Source: Prorocentrum cordatum (taxonomy: Eukaryota; Sar; Dinophyceae; Prorocentrales; Prorocentraceae). Taken from it: DNA of 64,000 bases. Where the stretch lies: the NCBI GenBank assembly GCA_963575745.1, contig CAUYUJ010016712.1, positions 1 through 64,000 of the forward strand, read 5' to 3'. This document shows positions 19,026 through 30,442 of the stretch, in pieces (position 1 is the stretch's first letter; every line of letters starts with the position of its first letter). A program made the position numbers and the translations under genes. The notes beneath the pieces were generated by a model, which saw only the letters and a list, made by a program, of their open reading frames with translations, was not told the DNA's origin and did no database searches.

Positions 19026-19820
19026 GAGCGTTTCGCCTGAGACGTCCTCACCATCTATGCTCCTGAAGCACAATAGGAAGTCGCAACAGCTTCACCAAAG
19101 CAGGGCGGGACGTTTTCAAAATGTGGCTCTCGCCTGAGCGCCGCGCACCTTCGTCGTAACAGTTTGCGATAGGTTCCCAGATGGAAGACGGGCCCTTTTC
19201 AAACTGTGGCGCCGCGAACATTCGCGTTGAAAGTTTGCGAAACCTTCATGAATAGAGGGAGGCTGGTATTCAAAATGAAGCTCTCGCCCCAGCGCCACCC
19301 GCATTCGTCTTAAAATGTGGCAACAAATTCACTGATGGAGGGCGGTTCCTTTTCAGTGGATCCAGCCTCAGCGCCGCGCACATTCGTTTTGAAAGTTGCA
19401 ACAAATTCGCGGATGGAAGGCGGGTAGCTTTCAAAATGTTCTCTCCGCAGCGCCGCGCACATTCGTCTTAACATATCACGACTGATTCAAAAAGTCTTAT
19501 GGTCGACATCCCAGGGATGAGATTCCGGCACGATTTAAGATTTGTCAAGGCGCAACAATCACATGTATATGCGGTGTTGAGGTCCCATAAATGGCAATCT
19601 GGCACCATTCAGGATCGTCAGGACGTAACTGTAAAGCTGGCTCGCGGATTGTAGTTCCAGGACTGGTGTTTTGGCACGCTTGAGGATTCTCAGACGGCTG
19701 TCTTCCAAAGGGGCACTTCATGCAGTGAAGATAAGTTCTTGCAGGGGCCTACAAAGAAGGAGCTTGCACGAGAAATTCGCTGCAACATCGTCGGTGCATC
19801 TTGGGTTTACTGTCGTCCTT
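19026..19820 (+). mobile_element. Dispersed repeat family with pyrimidine tail, copy 1
   Basis: Head GCGTTTCGCCTGAGACGTCC, then about five roughly 75-bp units (AGATGGAAGRCGGG ... TTTCAAAATGTGGCTCTCGC ... CAGCGCCGCGCACATTCGTC), then about three units of a second type (GTTGAGGTCCCA ... CAGGATCGTCAGG), then a conserved tail (CTTCCAAAGGGGCACTTC, TGGGTTTACTG) that runs into CTTCTCCTCCG. The same order is seen in five other copies. No ORF of note. Confidence 0.8.
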
Positions 19821-19860
19821 CTCCTCCGTCTCGTCCATCCCTTTCCCTGACGAACAACTT

Positions 19861-20466
19861 CTCCCTGTCGGGCCCCCAGACGTGTCGGTAAAGAGGCCCG
19901 GGCGCTTCGCCTGAGACTTTATCACAGTTTGTGATCCTGCAGCTTGATACTTGTAGGAGCTTCACGGATGGAGGGCTGATCGTGTTCAGGATATGGCGCA
20001 GGCCTCAGCGCCACGCGGATTCGTCTCAGACGAGTGCAGCAACTTCACGGAGGGAGGGCGGCTCCTCCTCAAAAGGTGGCTCTCGTTTCAGCGCCGCGTG
20101 CCTTCGTCTCAATGCTCGAAACGCTCTCATGGATGGAGGGCGGGTGGCCTTCAAGACGTGACTCTCGCCCAGAGCGCCGCGCTCCTGCGCCTTACAAGAT
20201 TGCGCAGCAGCTTCACGGGTGGAGGGCTTGTGCGTCGTTTTCGGCACGTGGCTCCGGTCTTGCGGGCCGCAGCCAGTCGCGTCGTGCTGCTCCGCGGCGT
20301 GGAAGTTCCAGGAACGGCGTGCTGGCTCTATGGAAGATTGTCAGACGCTTGTCTTCTGGTGGGTCACTGCCCGCAATGAAGACCAGTTCGGTAGGGGAGC
20401 CATGAAGAGGAAGCTTGGGAGAAGGGTTTACTGCGAAATCTTCGATGGTTCTTGATGTATACTGGT
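19861..20466 (+). mobile_element. Dispersed repeat family with pyrimidine tail, copy 2
   Basis: CTCCCTGTCGGGCCCCCAG head, GGCGCTTCGCCTGAGACTT, about four first-type units (TTCACGGATGGAGGGC), one second-type unit and the tail ATGTATACTGGTCC. The final base pairs begin the (CTC)n array at 20463. Confidence 0.8.
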
Positions 20467-20875
20467 CCTCCTCCTCCTCCTCCTCCTCCTTCTCCTCCTC
20501 CTCCTCCTCCTCCTCCTCCTCCTCCTCCTCCGCCTCCCTTCCCCCCCCGCCGTCGTCCTGAACCCCCCAGACACGGGGGTGCGCGGGGGCAGGAGCGCAG
20601 GGAGGCGCCAGGGGCCGCACCTCAGGGGCTGACGTGCGTCTTGACGAGGGAATACGAGGAGAGGCAGCGGTACCTCGGCGCGGAGGAGGGCCTCCACCGC
20701 CCCTTCCTCCTCCTCCTCCTCCTCCTCCTCCTCCTCCTCCTCCTCCTCCTCCTCCTCCTCCTCCTCCTCCTCCTCCTCCTCCTCCGCCTCCTCCGCCTCC
20801 TCCGCCTCCTCCGCCTCCTCCGCCTCCTCCTCCTCCTCCTCATCCGCCTGCTCATCCGCCTCTTCGTCCTCCTGC
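20463..20875. repeat. Two (CTC)n arrays with a short spacer
   Basis: Arrays at 20463-20540 and 20701-20875 (CTC with CGC variants). The spacer between them has no recognisable gene. Poly-Leu, Pro or Arg frames through here are artefacts. Confidence 0.93.
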
Positions 20876-21014
20876 TACACCTCCGTGCGTCTTGACGTGG
20901 GAATGCGCACGCCCCACAACAACAACAAATGCCTGAACATGGCAGCCCTCGAACCCTGAACGCCTCGAATAGGCGGGCCCTCCCTCAACGACGACGTCGC
21001 CCCATCTTCGAGAC

Positions 21015-21195
21015 GCGGGCCTCCATTGGCGGCGCGCACGAGGGTGTAGGGGGAGGGGGGAAGGCCTCTCAGAAGGAGGCTGCTTCTTAGAAGGTGCCGG
21101 CATTACATCTATAAATAAGGCCCGCGCCGTCCAAGAAGCAGGGGTGCTTCTAAGAAGCCGTCCCCCCTCCCCCGACCCCCCTCTGCGCATGGTCG
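21015..21195. repeat. Imperfect inverted repeat, dispersed module
   Basis: The left arm (GCGCACGAGGGTGTAGGGGG ... AAGGC) and right arm (GTCCCCCCTCCCCCGACCCC ... CTGCGCATGG) are roughly complementary, with CTTCTTAGAAG palindromes at both inner ends. Parts recur at 13030-13080, 14950-15005 and 33790-33900. Confidence 0.55.
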
Positions 21196-21900
21196 TCTCC
21201 AGAGATCTCGACCCCTTCCCCCAGGCCCGCTCTTCGCCTGGAGTCGTTCGTGGACGGTCCAGAGGCTGGGAGACGGCCTCGGGAAGGCGAGGTCGCTGAA
21301 AAACTGGCTGATTCACTGATCCAGTCATTCGACGTTGTGATTGCTGCACTCGGCGGCCCCAGCGGCCTCGACCACGTCCTCAGGCCCCAGGGCCAGGGGG
21401 AGTTTTCCGCCCTGGGGCAATGTTGATCCCCAGTGGGCCGAAATCGAAGGAAAACGGCCTGGGGGTCTGGGAACCTGGGGGGAAGAGGAAGATCGCTCCC
21501 ACCCCTTCCACTCTCGTTCGTTGAGGGCATAAAAACTTCTGCCGCTCCTCGACTCGCGCCAGAGCGGCCGCGAAATGCTCCAAATTTCCCTGGAGACCTT
21601 GCGGATGTGCCTGGATTTACCTGGACCAACCCAAATTGACCTGGATCTACCTCCACTTATCGGCATGTACCTTCACTTGTCCGGCTTGATCCCCACGCGT
21701 CGATCGGCGAAAAGTCGTCAAGCCCTTGGGGGAGGGGGAGGGGGAGGAAGAAGATCGCTCCCACCCCTTCCACGCGGCGGGCAACGCAAGGGCGGCACTC
21801 GATGTGCGGTAGGCGATTCAGGATGTCCTCGGGGCGGCCCCGCCGCGGAGCGGCACACGGGCTCTCGCCCACCCACCCGCCCCCTGCCGCCGCCGCCGCC
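21196..21900. other. Spacer, no convincing gene
   Basis: Holds a 26-bp direct repeat (GGAAGATCGCTCCCACCCCT ...) at about 21487 and 21749, and a run of ACCTGGA words at 21600-21650. Frames are open on both strands but without a domain. Confidence 0.45.
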
Positions 21901-21902
21901 GC

Positions 21903-22065
21903 CGACGCCTCCTCCTCCTCCTCCTCCTCCTCCTCCTCCTCCTCCTCCTCCTCCTCCTCCTCCTCCTCCCTCCGCCTCCTCCTCCTCCACCTCCTCCTCC
22001 TCCCTCCCCTCCTCCTCCTCCTCCTCCTCCTCCTCCGCCACCGCCTTCATCCTCCTCCTCTTTTC
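21903..22065. repeat. (CTC)n array
   Basis: CTC triplets with CGC/CAC variants, running after a short unique gap into the CAT/CAG array. Confidence 0.95.
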
Positions 22066-22124
22066 ACGTTAGGCGGACATTCAGGCCAGGCTTGTTGCGT
22101 TCCTCCTCCTCCCTCCTCCCCCTC

Positions 22125-22230
22125 CCCCCCCATCATCCTCCTCCACCTCCTCCTCATCATCATCAGCATCATCATCATCATCATCATCATCACCACCACC
22201 ACCACCACCACCATCATCATCATCACCACC

Positions 22231-22285
<55 letters not shown>

Positions 22286-23426
22286 CCATCACCATCAGCA
22301 GCACCATCATCAGCACCATCATCAGCAGCATCGTCATCATCATGAGCAGCAGCAGAAGCAACATCATCAGCATCATCAACATCATCATCGTCATCATCAT
22401 CAGCAGCATCATCATCAGCATCGGCATCATCATAATCCTCATCATCCTCATCATCGTCATCATCATCGTCATCATTATTATCATCATCAGCAGCATCGGC
22501 ATCAGCATCAGCATCATCATCATCACCATCAGCGTCATAAGCAGCAGCAGCATCAACATGATCATAATACTCAGCAGCAGCATCGTCATCAGCAGCAACA
22601 GCAGCCGCAACATCATCATGATGATAATCAGCATCATCATCAGCAGCAGCATCACCATAATCATCATCATCAGCAGCATCATCAGCATCAGCAGCAGCAT
22701 CATCATCAGCATCAGCATCAGCATCACCATCAGCATCATGACCACCCTCCTCATCAGCAGCATCATCAGCAGCATCAGCATCATCAGCATCATCGGCATT
22801 ATCATCACCACCACCATCATCATCATCCGAAGCAGCACCGTCGTCGTCATCAGCATCATCACCATCATCATCACCATCAGCATCATCATCAACACCATCA
22901 CCAACAGCAGAATCATCGTCATCGTCACCGTCATCATTATTATCATCATCAGCAGCATCGGCATCAGCATCAGCATCATCATCATCACCATCAGCGTCAT
23001 CATCCGAAGCAGCACCGTCGTCGTCATCAGCATCATCACCATCATCATCACCATCAGCATCATCATCAACACCATCACCAACAGCAGAATCATCGTCATC
23101 GTCACCGTCATCATTATTATCATCATCAGCAGCATCGGCATCAGCATCAGCATCATCATCATCACCATCAGCGTCATGAGCAGCAGCAGCAGCATCAACA
23201 TGATCATAATACTCAGCAGCAGCATCGTCATCAGCAGCAACAGCAGCCGCAACATCATCATGATGATAATCAGCATCATCATCAGCAGCAGAATCACCAT
23301 AATCATCATCATCAGCAGCATCATCAGCATCAGCATCATCATCATCATCATCATCACCATCAGCAGCAGCATCATCAGCAGCATCGTCATCATCATGAGC
23401 AGCAGCAGAAGCAACATCATCATCAG

Positions 23427-23471
<45 letters not shown>

Positions 23472-23857
23472 CATCCTCATCATCAGCATCATCATCAGCA
23501 TCACCATCAGCATAATCATCATCATCCTCATCATCGTAATCATCATCGTCATCATTATTATCATCATCATCAGCATCGGCATCAGCATCAGCATCACCAT
23601 CATCATAATCAGCATCACCATCATCATCAGCATCATCATTATACTCATACGCATCATCCTCGTCATCATAATACTCATCATCATCATCATCATCATCGTG
23701 ATCATAATTAGCATCGTCAACAGCAAGATCATCATCAGCAGCATCAGCATCAGCATCATCGCCATCAGCATCATCAGCATCATCATCAGCATCGTCATAA
23801 TCATCATCATCCTCATCCTCATCATCCTCATCATCATCATCATCATCATCATCATCG

Positions 23858-23895
<38 letters not shown>

Positions 23896-24218
23896 GCCGT
23901 CATCATCTTCAACAGCAGCATGATTATCATTGTCGGCGGCATCAACGTTGCTATCAGCAACAACACCCTTGCCAGCTCATCGTCGCTGTCGTTGTCGCAA
24001 TCATCACACTCGCCATCACCATGGCCGTCAGGCAGCATCCTTGTCCGAATCGCCGTCGACACCATGAGCAGCCGCATCATCGTGATCATCGTCATCATGT
24101 TCACCATCACAATCACCATCAGCAACTTCAACGACAGCAAGATCGAACATCATCGTCATCGTCATCGCCATCGCCATCGCCATCGTCATCGCCATCGTCA
24201 TCGCCATCATCGTCATAA
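22125..24218. repeat. 2-kb CAT/CAG array with higher-order duplications
   Basis: Triplets on the theme CAT with CAG, CAC, CGT and AAT variants. Within it a 177-bp block is repeated in tandem (about 22823-22999 and 23000-23176), and a landmark ATCATTATTATCATCATCAG recurs at 22471, 22933, 23110 and, as a variant, 23551. All three plus frames and the minus strand are open for hundreds of codons as His/Gln, Ser/Ile and Met/Leu; none is a gene. Confidence 0.96.
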
Positions 24219-24299
24219 TCATTGACATCCTGCTCTTCCTCCCCTCCTCCCCTCAGCCTCCGGCGCCATCTCCCCCTTCCCACTCCCCCCTCTCGTTCC

Positions 24300-24450
24300 T
24301 CCGCTCCTCCTCCTTCTCCTCCTCCTCCTCCTCCTCCTCCTCATCCTCCTCCTCTTCCGCCTCCTCCTCCTCCTCCCCTCCTCCTCCTCCTCCTCCTCCT
24401 CCTCCTCCCCCTCTCCTCCTCCCCCTCCTCCCCCCCCTCCTCCCGCCCAC
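24300..24450. repeat. (CTC)n array
   Basis: CTC/TCC triplets with CAT and CGC interruptions, between the CAT array and a GC-rich unique region. Confidence 0.93.
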
Positions 24451-24534
24451 CCCTGGAACAAAAACGAACTCCTCCCCCTCCCCTGCCTCCCCCCCGAGGC
24501 GCACCCTCCTCCCCCGCCCCCTCCTGCCGCTCTC

Positions 24535-25626
24535 GTGCCCGCGGCCGGCGCCCCCACAGCGAGGGCACCCCGCGCCGCGCGGAGGCGACGAGGGCAGCGG
24601 CTCCGCGGCACCTCGCGGCAGGCGGGCCGGCCGGCGACGCTCCGCCGGGCGCGGTGCAGCCGTCGCCCTCGTGATGACTCAGAGGAGGAGGGAAGTACCC
24701 ACACCTCTACCCTTCGGCCGCCCGTGTTCCTCGTTTTGGGGGCCTCCCGGGGGGGCCCTCCTCGCCGCCGCCGGCTTCGCCTCGGAACTCTGTTCCGAAC
24801 GCACCCCGGGAGGGGTCTGGGGAACTGGCGGTGTCGGTACCCTTCCTTTGGCTTCTCCGATGACGGGCCTGGCGAGGCGGCTGCGCTTCGCTCCGAGATC
24901 GAGCGGCGCAGATGCGAGCTCGCACGAGCTCTGGCTTCGCGCCGACAGCGCAAAGCCACCTCCGCGCTGTCGTACCGACAGCTCCTCGTCTTGCTGCGAC
25001 TCCTGCTGGTCGACCTCCTCCGGCCGCTAGCATCGTCTCCAAGGGCACGGGCGAGGAGAAGATGGGCAAACAAACCGATAGGCACGAACAAGATCCGCAT
25101 GAAGAGGACCACGAAGCCGTTAGAAAGAAGTTGTTCGACCTTTGGCCGCGGCCGCAGCACCTGGGGCAGCGAACACTGCCGTCGAAGTCACTACAGTGCA
25201 GCTCACACCATGAAGGCAATACCAGCATCTGGCAAGAGCAGCAATTCTGAGGCGGTGTGCGACATGATCACAACTTTCGGCATACCAGGTATTCACGACA
25301 AGATGGAACTACAGGTTGCCGCGCAGACGCTGCGCAACCTTGAAGATGAGGAGGAGGCGTTGCGTCCTCAACGGTTTAGGCCGCCATCGGGTTCGAGTAC
25401 GGGTGAAGAACCTAGTGTTCGGGGCTGGGGCCGTCACTTGAGCGGGGGAGCTCCCTCACATCGCTACAACGCCAGTGCCATCAAGGGTCCGAGGTCGCAC
25501 GGCACTGACGGTACTCAACGCCGCGCGGCGGGATCCAGCCACCTGCACGGCCGTGTTGCGTTTACAGGAGGAGCAGGAGGAGGGACGAGAGAGAGCGAGG
25601 AGGGAGGAGTGAGCTCTGAGGAGTGA
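24535..25626 (+). CDS. Candidate coding region, function unknown
   Basis: A stop-free frame of 363 codons in GC-rich unique sequence; its beginning is not an ATG. Two parts look protein-like: an amphipathic helical stretch (AALRSEIERRRCELARALAS, then ATSALSYRQLLVLLRLLL, about residues 120-165), and a later piece after an internal Met (EAVCDMITTFGIPGIHDKME, about residues 240-260). The minus strand is also open over part of it. No family recognised. It may be two exons joined by chance through an open intron. Confidence 0.3.
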   Translation: MPAAGAPTARAPRAARRRRGQRLRGTSRQAGRPATLRRARCSRRPRDDSEEEGSTHTSTLRPPVFLVLGASRGGPPRRRRLRLGTLFRTHPGRGLGNWRCRYPSFGFSDDGPGEAAALRSEIERRRCELARALASRRQRKATSALSYRQLLVLLRLLLVDLLRPLASSPRARARRRWANKPIGTNKIRMKRTTKPLERSCSTFGRGRSTWGSEHCRRSHYSAAHTMKAIPASGKSSNSEAVCDMITTFGIPGIHDKMELQVAAQTLRNLEDEEEALRPQRFRPPSGSSTGEEPSVRGWGRHLSGGAPSHRYNASAIKGPRSHGTDGTQRRAAGSSHLHGRVAFTGGAGGGTRESEEGGVSSEE

Positions 25627-25739
25627 GCGCGGACGCCCTGGCGGAATGGCCCAGGATGGCCCGGGCGGAGGGCCCTGGCGGCATGGCCCGGCATCGGGCT
25701 TCGCGCCCGTCGTGGCCCTCCCCCCCCACCCTCCCCCCG

Positions 25740-25838
25740 CGGGCGGCGGTCCTCGGAGGTGACCGTGGTCTTGAGGTCGTTGCTGAAGTGGTAGAGGATG
25801 AGCGACAGCATGGGGTTCTCCGCCATGCGGACCTGGCC
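25740..25838 (-). CDS. Candidate exon, function unknown
   Basis: On the minus strand GQVRMAENPMLSLILYHFSN followed by DLKTTVTSEDRRP reads as a balanced, protein-like segment. Its first 44 bp are duplicated at 25947-25990, across an insertion of AAGGATTGC repeats, so the exon or its gene has been rearranged. No family recognised. Confidence 0.4.
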
Positions 25839-25946
25839 GAAGGATTGCAAAAAAAAGGATTGCAAAAAAAGGATTGCAAAAGGATTGCAAAAAAAAGGAT
25901 TGCAAAAACGAAGGATTGCAATCCTTTTTTTTCCAATCCTTCGTTC
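25839..25946. repeat. AAGGATTGCAAAAAA repeats and a hairpin, flanked by 44-bp direct repeats
   Basis: Five or six copies of a roughly 9-17-bp unit AAGGATTGC plus A-runs, closing with an inverted pair (ACGAAGGATTGCAATCCTT, then AATCCTTCGT). Direct repeats at 25795-25838 and 25947-25990 (three mismatches) border it. Confidence 0.85.
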
Positions 25947-26163
25947 AGGATAAGCGACAACATGGGGTTTTCCGCCATGCGGACCTGGCCCGCGCGGCCG
26001 CCCGCAGCCCAGGCAGGCCCGCCGGGGCCACCCCCGCGGGCGGATGGGCACCCCTGCGGGCCACCGCACCCCTCCTGGCCGGGCCCAGGAGTCGGAGCTG
26101 CTTGGAGAGGACACGCGAGAGGACACAAGACGCTTCCGAGGGCCACAATTCCACAGGAATGTA

Positions 26164-26327
26164 TGACCACCTACCAGACCACCCCAACCCAACCCGACGA
26201 CCCCAATTTCGGGTTGGGGGGGTACGGGTTTCATATGTGTTTTTTCAGTGTTCCCCGACCCCCCCCAACTGGAAATGGAGGGCAAATTGAGGCCTTCGGG
26301 TTGGGTTGGGGTGGTTTGGTGGGTGGT
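26164..26327. mobile_element. MITE with 44-bp inverted repeats and 9-bp target duplication
   Basis: Arms 26166-26209 and 26284-26327 are inverted copies with five mismatches; the core ACCACCCCAACCCAACCCGA is shared. The flanks are GAATGTATG (26157-26165) and GAATGTAAG (26328-26336), a 9-bp duplication with one change. Long inverted repeats plus 9-bp duplications are typical of Mutator-like elements. No ORF. Confidence 0.8.
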
Positions 26328-26336
26328 GAATGTAAG

Positions 26337-27490
26337 AGGGCATGGGTAGCAGAGCTCGGGACCCAGGGGTGCCCTTGATTTGGCAGGGTCGACCTACTAA
26401 TCAGTCTCGCCTGCATCCTCGGCCCGGGGGATCGGGGCGTACACTCAATGGCTTGGCCAGGCAAGCGTCGACACCGCTCCCGGGGCCCACAGATCGTCCC
26501 GGCCAGAATGAGCGCGGTGCTCCGCGGACGTCCCCCGATCTCGGAGGCGGCAGCTGCGAGCGGGCCGGGAGGCCGCGCGCTTGCCACGGTGCCCCCCGCC
26601 CACTCCTGAACCCGCCGGGCTTTGCCCGTGAGCGCAGGATCGCCGCAACGGTGGCCACGGGCAAGCTGTTCCCGCGGCCTGCCTTGGCGGGCGTCGTGCC
26701 GAACGAGGCGGCCTCCTCAGGCGTGAGCGACCCGTTGGGGCTGTTGAAAGCGGCACTGCCGATCTCCGTTACATCGGCGACGATGGTACGGGTGCACCAG
26801 CGCCGCTGAGAGCGATGCTGTCCGTTCCCACCGTAGTGGAGAATGCGGTCCTGCTTGATGCGATCGCACTGCTACGATTGATGCGGTCGAACCCCGTCGC
26901 TCTGGAGAGGGGTTCTGTGGAGGACGAAGATAAACAGGATACGCGAGGGGGGGGGCAACGGTGGTGGGCTTGAAGGTGGTATTGGCCCGATGCCCATCAC
27001 ACCTTCGCCGAGGCATCACCACAACGTAGGCCCCATGCAGCTCTCGACCCTGTCCCTAAGACCAGTTCTCCATCGCGGACAGTCCTTCGACTGCCCCGGG
27101 GCTTGACCCCAGACGGCCGAAAGCAATACAACAAATCTGTACTACAAGCCGGTCGGAAGCAGGGCTTGAGACATCTGAATGGTATGTATATTAACATAAT
27201 GCTCAAAAGCATTAGGAAGCTACCTGAGACATAGAATCAACATTAGTGAACCTCATAACTAGTGAGGTCACGCACTAAAATGAGCATTAGCTTCATGAAC
27301 ATTATGAGGTATGGACATGCGTTTTAGCATAATGAGTTTAACATGAGCTATGACATTGAGACATAGCATTCTGACATGCTAATCTGTATATCTAGGCAGA
27401 GACATGCAGCAGGAAGGCGGAAAAAGTAGATTGGGCTCGGGCCCGCCCAGAGCACAGCAGAGACAACAGAAACAGATCGACGCCTGAAGT
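26337..27490. other. Unique region, no firm gene
   Basis: A plus frame ending at 26809 finishes with a protein-like stretch (RIAATVATGKLFPRPALAG ... SVTSATMVRVHQRR) and may be a terminal exon, but no start or acceptor is clear. From 27170 to 27400 the sequence turns AT-rich with repeated GAGCATTAG/GACATAGCATT words. Confidence 0.35.
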
Positions 27491-27492
27491 CC

Positions 27493-27648
27493 AACATCAC
27501 TGATGCGTCTTGGCTTTGCACTGGTCCTCTCCCTCCTCCTCCTCCTCCTCCCCCTCCTCCTCGTCCCCCCTCCTCCTCCTCCTCCTCCTCCTCCTCCTCC
27601 TCCTCCTCCTCCTCCTCCTCCTCCTCCTCCTCCTCCTCCCCCTCCCAA
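27493..27648 (+). repeat. Tail fragment of the dispersed repeat family plus (CTC)n
   Basis: CATCACTGATGCGTCTTGG, then TTTGCACTGGTCC, matches only the tail of the family copies elsewhere and runs directly into a (CTC)n array at 27528-27648. On the minus strand this array would lie in the intron following the exon at 27694-27956. Confidence 0.75.
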
Positions 27649-27693
27649 AACAAAAGGCAAACAACAGAGTAGGACTTGGACACACAGAAATAC

Positions 27694-27956
27694 CGACTTT
27701 CAACAACCAGCGTATATCGCACTCTGTTGCACTCGAGCCGAAACTCGTCGCGTGTTCTTCCCCCCGGCGCCCGGAGGTCTGCACGCAGCACGCAAACACG
27801 GGGCCACCACGCCTCGATGCGCAGGTCGTCGCTGTCGCTGAGCTCCGCGGCGCTCACGGGCAGCGAGGTCGACCAGTGCAGGGACACGTTCTCGGGGAAG
27901 CATATGAACACGGGCTTCTCCTGGAACACGTCCTGCAGACCGGCGCCAGGCTGGGT
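27694..27956 (-). CDS. Candidate internal exon, function unknown
   Basis: A 263-bp minus-strand segment with acceptor GTGCCCCAG and donor AGTCG/GTATTT. It begins in frame (TQPGAGLQDVFQEKPVFICF) and continues with protein-like sequence (PENVSLHWSTSLPVS, DDLRIEAWWPRVCVLRADLR, RLECNRVRYTLVVES). The alternating hydrophobic pattern suggests a beta-rich domain, but I recognise no family. The downstream intron would start with (GAG)n on this strand. Confidence 0.5.
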
Positions 27957-29085
27957 CTGGGGCACCGTAACGGCGGAGGCAGGAGGAGCGGGAGTCTTTG
28001 TGTGGCCCCAGCTGATTAACACACAGATGATACTCCCGTGGGAATAATGATACAATTGGCCAAGGACGCGCCCTTGATCCTCGTGGCACGAAGGAACGCG
28101 CTGGTGGCGGCGCTCGCGCAGGGGCGGTGTTAAACGAAGGGAACAAACGCGGGACAGGCGGCGTGAACGAAGGGCACTCTTCGACCCCTTTGGACATAGC
28201 CATAGCGTTGCAGGCCATGGCATGGCATAGCCCAACCCAGGCTAGCATGGCATGGCGGGGCATAACTGAACATCGAGCCTGCCCGAAACACCAGCAAGTC
28301 GCGAGGAGCCGGCCTGATCACAGACACCAGGAATCGCTTCTCCTCGCTGAACAAACGGAGAGGCACTCTTGCTTAGCCAGCGGCGGCCGCTACGACACGC
28401 TATGCCGTGCATGCAGATAGCGTGTCGCTCTGGGGACTGGGACGTGCTTGACGTGAGCCGAAGCCGCCGGCGCGACACGTTAAGCAAACTTCCTGACCGA
28501 AGAGTCCCTGTAGCAAGCCTGTCGGGAGAAATGCACTCCCGCGTTGGCCCGCTCTTATGCTGTTTATCCGCCAGCCCTGCTAGAAGCGGGGCCGCATGCG
28601 AGAAAGCAAGATGTCTCTCTCGCTTGTGACCACGCAGCATTTACTAACAGGTGAGTCCAAGCTTGGGCGCGGCGCATGTTTTTTTTTTTGCCCGCCAACC
28701 TCAGCGACAGTCTACACATGCGAGGCAACCCTGCAAGCGCACGAGCGCGTTAGCATGCTAATCGATCATCGCGGTCAGCCCCATGCTCGCTTCGCGCGAG
28801 AACTCTCAAACCGCCCAGACCACATCGTGTCGATATCCCTGTCGGCCGCGCAAGATTCCCGGCTCAGTGGCCCCCCTGCCCCCAAAGAGGCCCATTCGAC
28901 GGCCCCAGGCCTCCCCAAGGGGCCTTCACGACGGCCTACGGAACCTCCAAGGGGCGAAGGGTGACGGTTGCTGCTGGACTGCTGTATTACTTCCCATATC
29001 CTAATTGGTGTCCTTGTTTTCTCTGGACACCCCCCATCCCCTCTTCTCCCTTCGCACCATCACTCACTCAATCACTCTCACACAC
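27957..29085. other. Unique region with a hairpin, no convincing gene
   Basis: Open frames on both strands lack domains. A stem CGACACGCTAT / ATAGCGTGTCG with 13-base loop lies at 28392-28426. ATGGCATGG words repeat near 28215-28255. Confidence 0.45.
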
Positions 29086-29087
29086 AC

Positions 29088-29165
29088 CATCATCATCAAA
29101 ACAACACCAGCCTCCTCATCATCACTCACATCATTATCGTCATCATCATCGTCATAATCACCACC

Positions 29166-29217
<52 letters not shown>

Positions 29218-29490
29218 GCATCATCATCATCATCAGTAGTATCATCATTATAACCATCATGTTTCTTTATTCGTTCATTCATTTAAGCAATCAATCAATA
29301 CACCACGCCATCATCATCAGTCACACGCTCACCACACACGATCCATATCTCACGCACTCGAATCATCATCAGCAGCATCATCAGCATCATGATCCATAGT
29401 TCATTTCTTATCACCATCCCGCCATCACCATCATCATAATCATCATCATCAGAATCATCATCATCATCATATCAGCATCCTCATAATCAT
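29088..29490. repeat. Interrupted (CAT)n arrays
   Basis: CAT/CAC triplets at 29088-29245 and again at 29360-29490, with a less regular stretch between. All long frames are low-complexity. Confidence 0.93.
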
Positions 29491-29519
29491 CATCATCGCG
29501 CGCACACACGTACACGTTT

Positions 29520-30409
29520 GTTGTGCGGAAGTTTCGAACGGGAGCCTCGTCCGCGAGTGCAATGCAGGGACGTCTCACGCGAGAGTCCGCTCCGTATTGG
29601 GCCCGCAGGTCATGTTACTAACCGGAGCGGGCCATCTGAACCCTGTAACTATCGTCGCGCTCTCTGAGAAAAGTATCGTGCGGGAGCCTCGTCCGTGAGT
29701 GAAGCGCGAGGAAGTCTCAGGCGAGACAACACCCCCCGTGGGGCCCGCAACTCATGTTACCAATCCGATTGGGTCATCCGAATCCTGTAACTGTCGTCGT
29801 TATCAGGCTCCTGAGCCTTGAATCTGGAGGAAGTCTCGTGCGGGCGCCTCGTTCGTGAGTGAAATGTGAGGCAGTCTCAGGCGGGAGCCCCCTCCCTATC
29901 GGGCCCGCAGACCACTTTATCAATCCAGGCGGGTCATCCGAACCCTGTTGCCGTCGTCAAGCTCGGGCCTTTGAGCCTAGCCTTGAACCTGGAGGAACTC
30001 TCGTACGGGAGCCTCGGCCGTGACTGACATGCGAGGATGTCACAAACGCAGAGAAAACAGTAAGAGCGCTTCACCCATCACGAGGACGACGAGGAGGGTT
30101 GTTTGCAGACTCGCCGAGAAGATTCTCGTGCGAGGCCCTACCGCCAGAGTAATTGACGTCCCTGATCACTCCAGTCTTGTTCCAATTTTCCCAAATCCAC
30201 AATGAAGCCCTCGTCGCCTCAGCACACCCCGCGCAACCCTCACACACCTCACCTCGCACCCCCTCTCCTCCTCACCACGTCAATCATCACTACCACCACC
30301 TCGCGATGGTCATCAGAAATCATCACCATCTTCATCATCAGCACCATCACCATCACGATCAACATCATCGTCGTCATCATCAACATCAGCATCACCAAAA
30401 CGATCCTGC

Positions 30410-30442
<33 letters not shown>

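Noticed and set aside
21802-24225. 807-codon plus frame and overlapping 697-codon minus and 539-codon plus frames
   Set aside because: They are translations of a CAT/CAG array in different phases (Ile/Ser, Met/Leu, His/Gln). No non-repeat domain.
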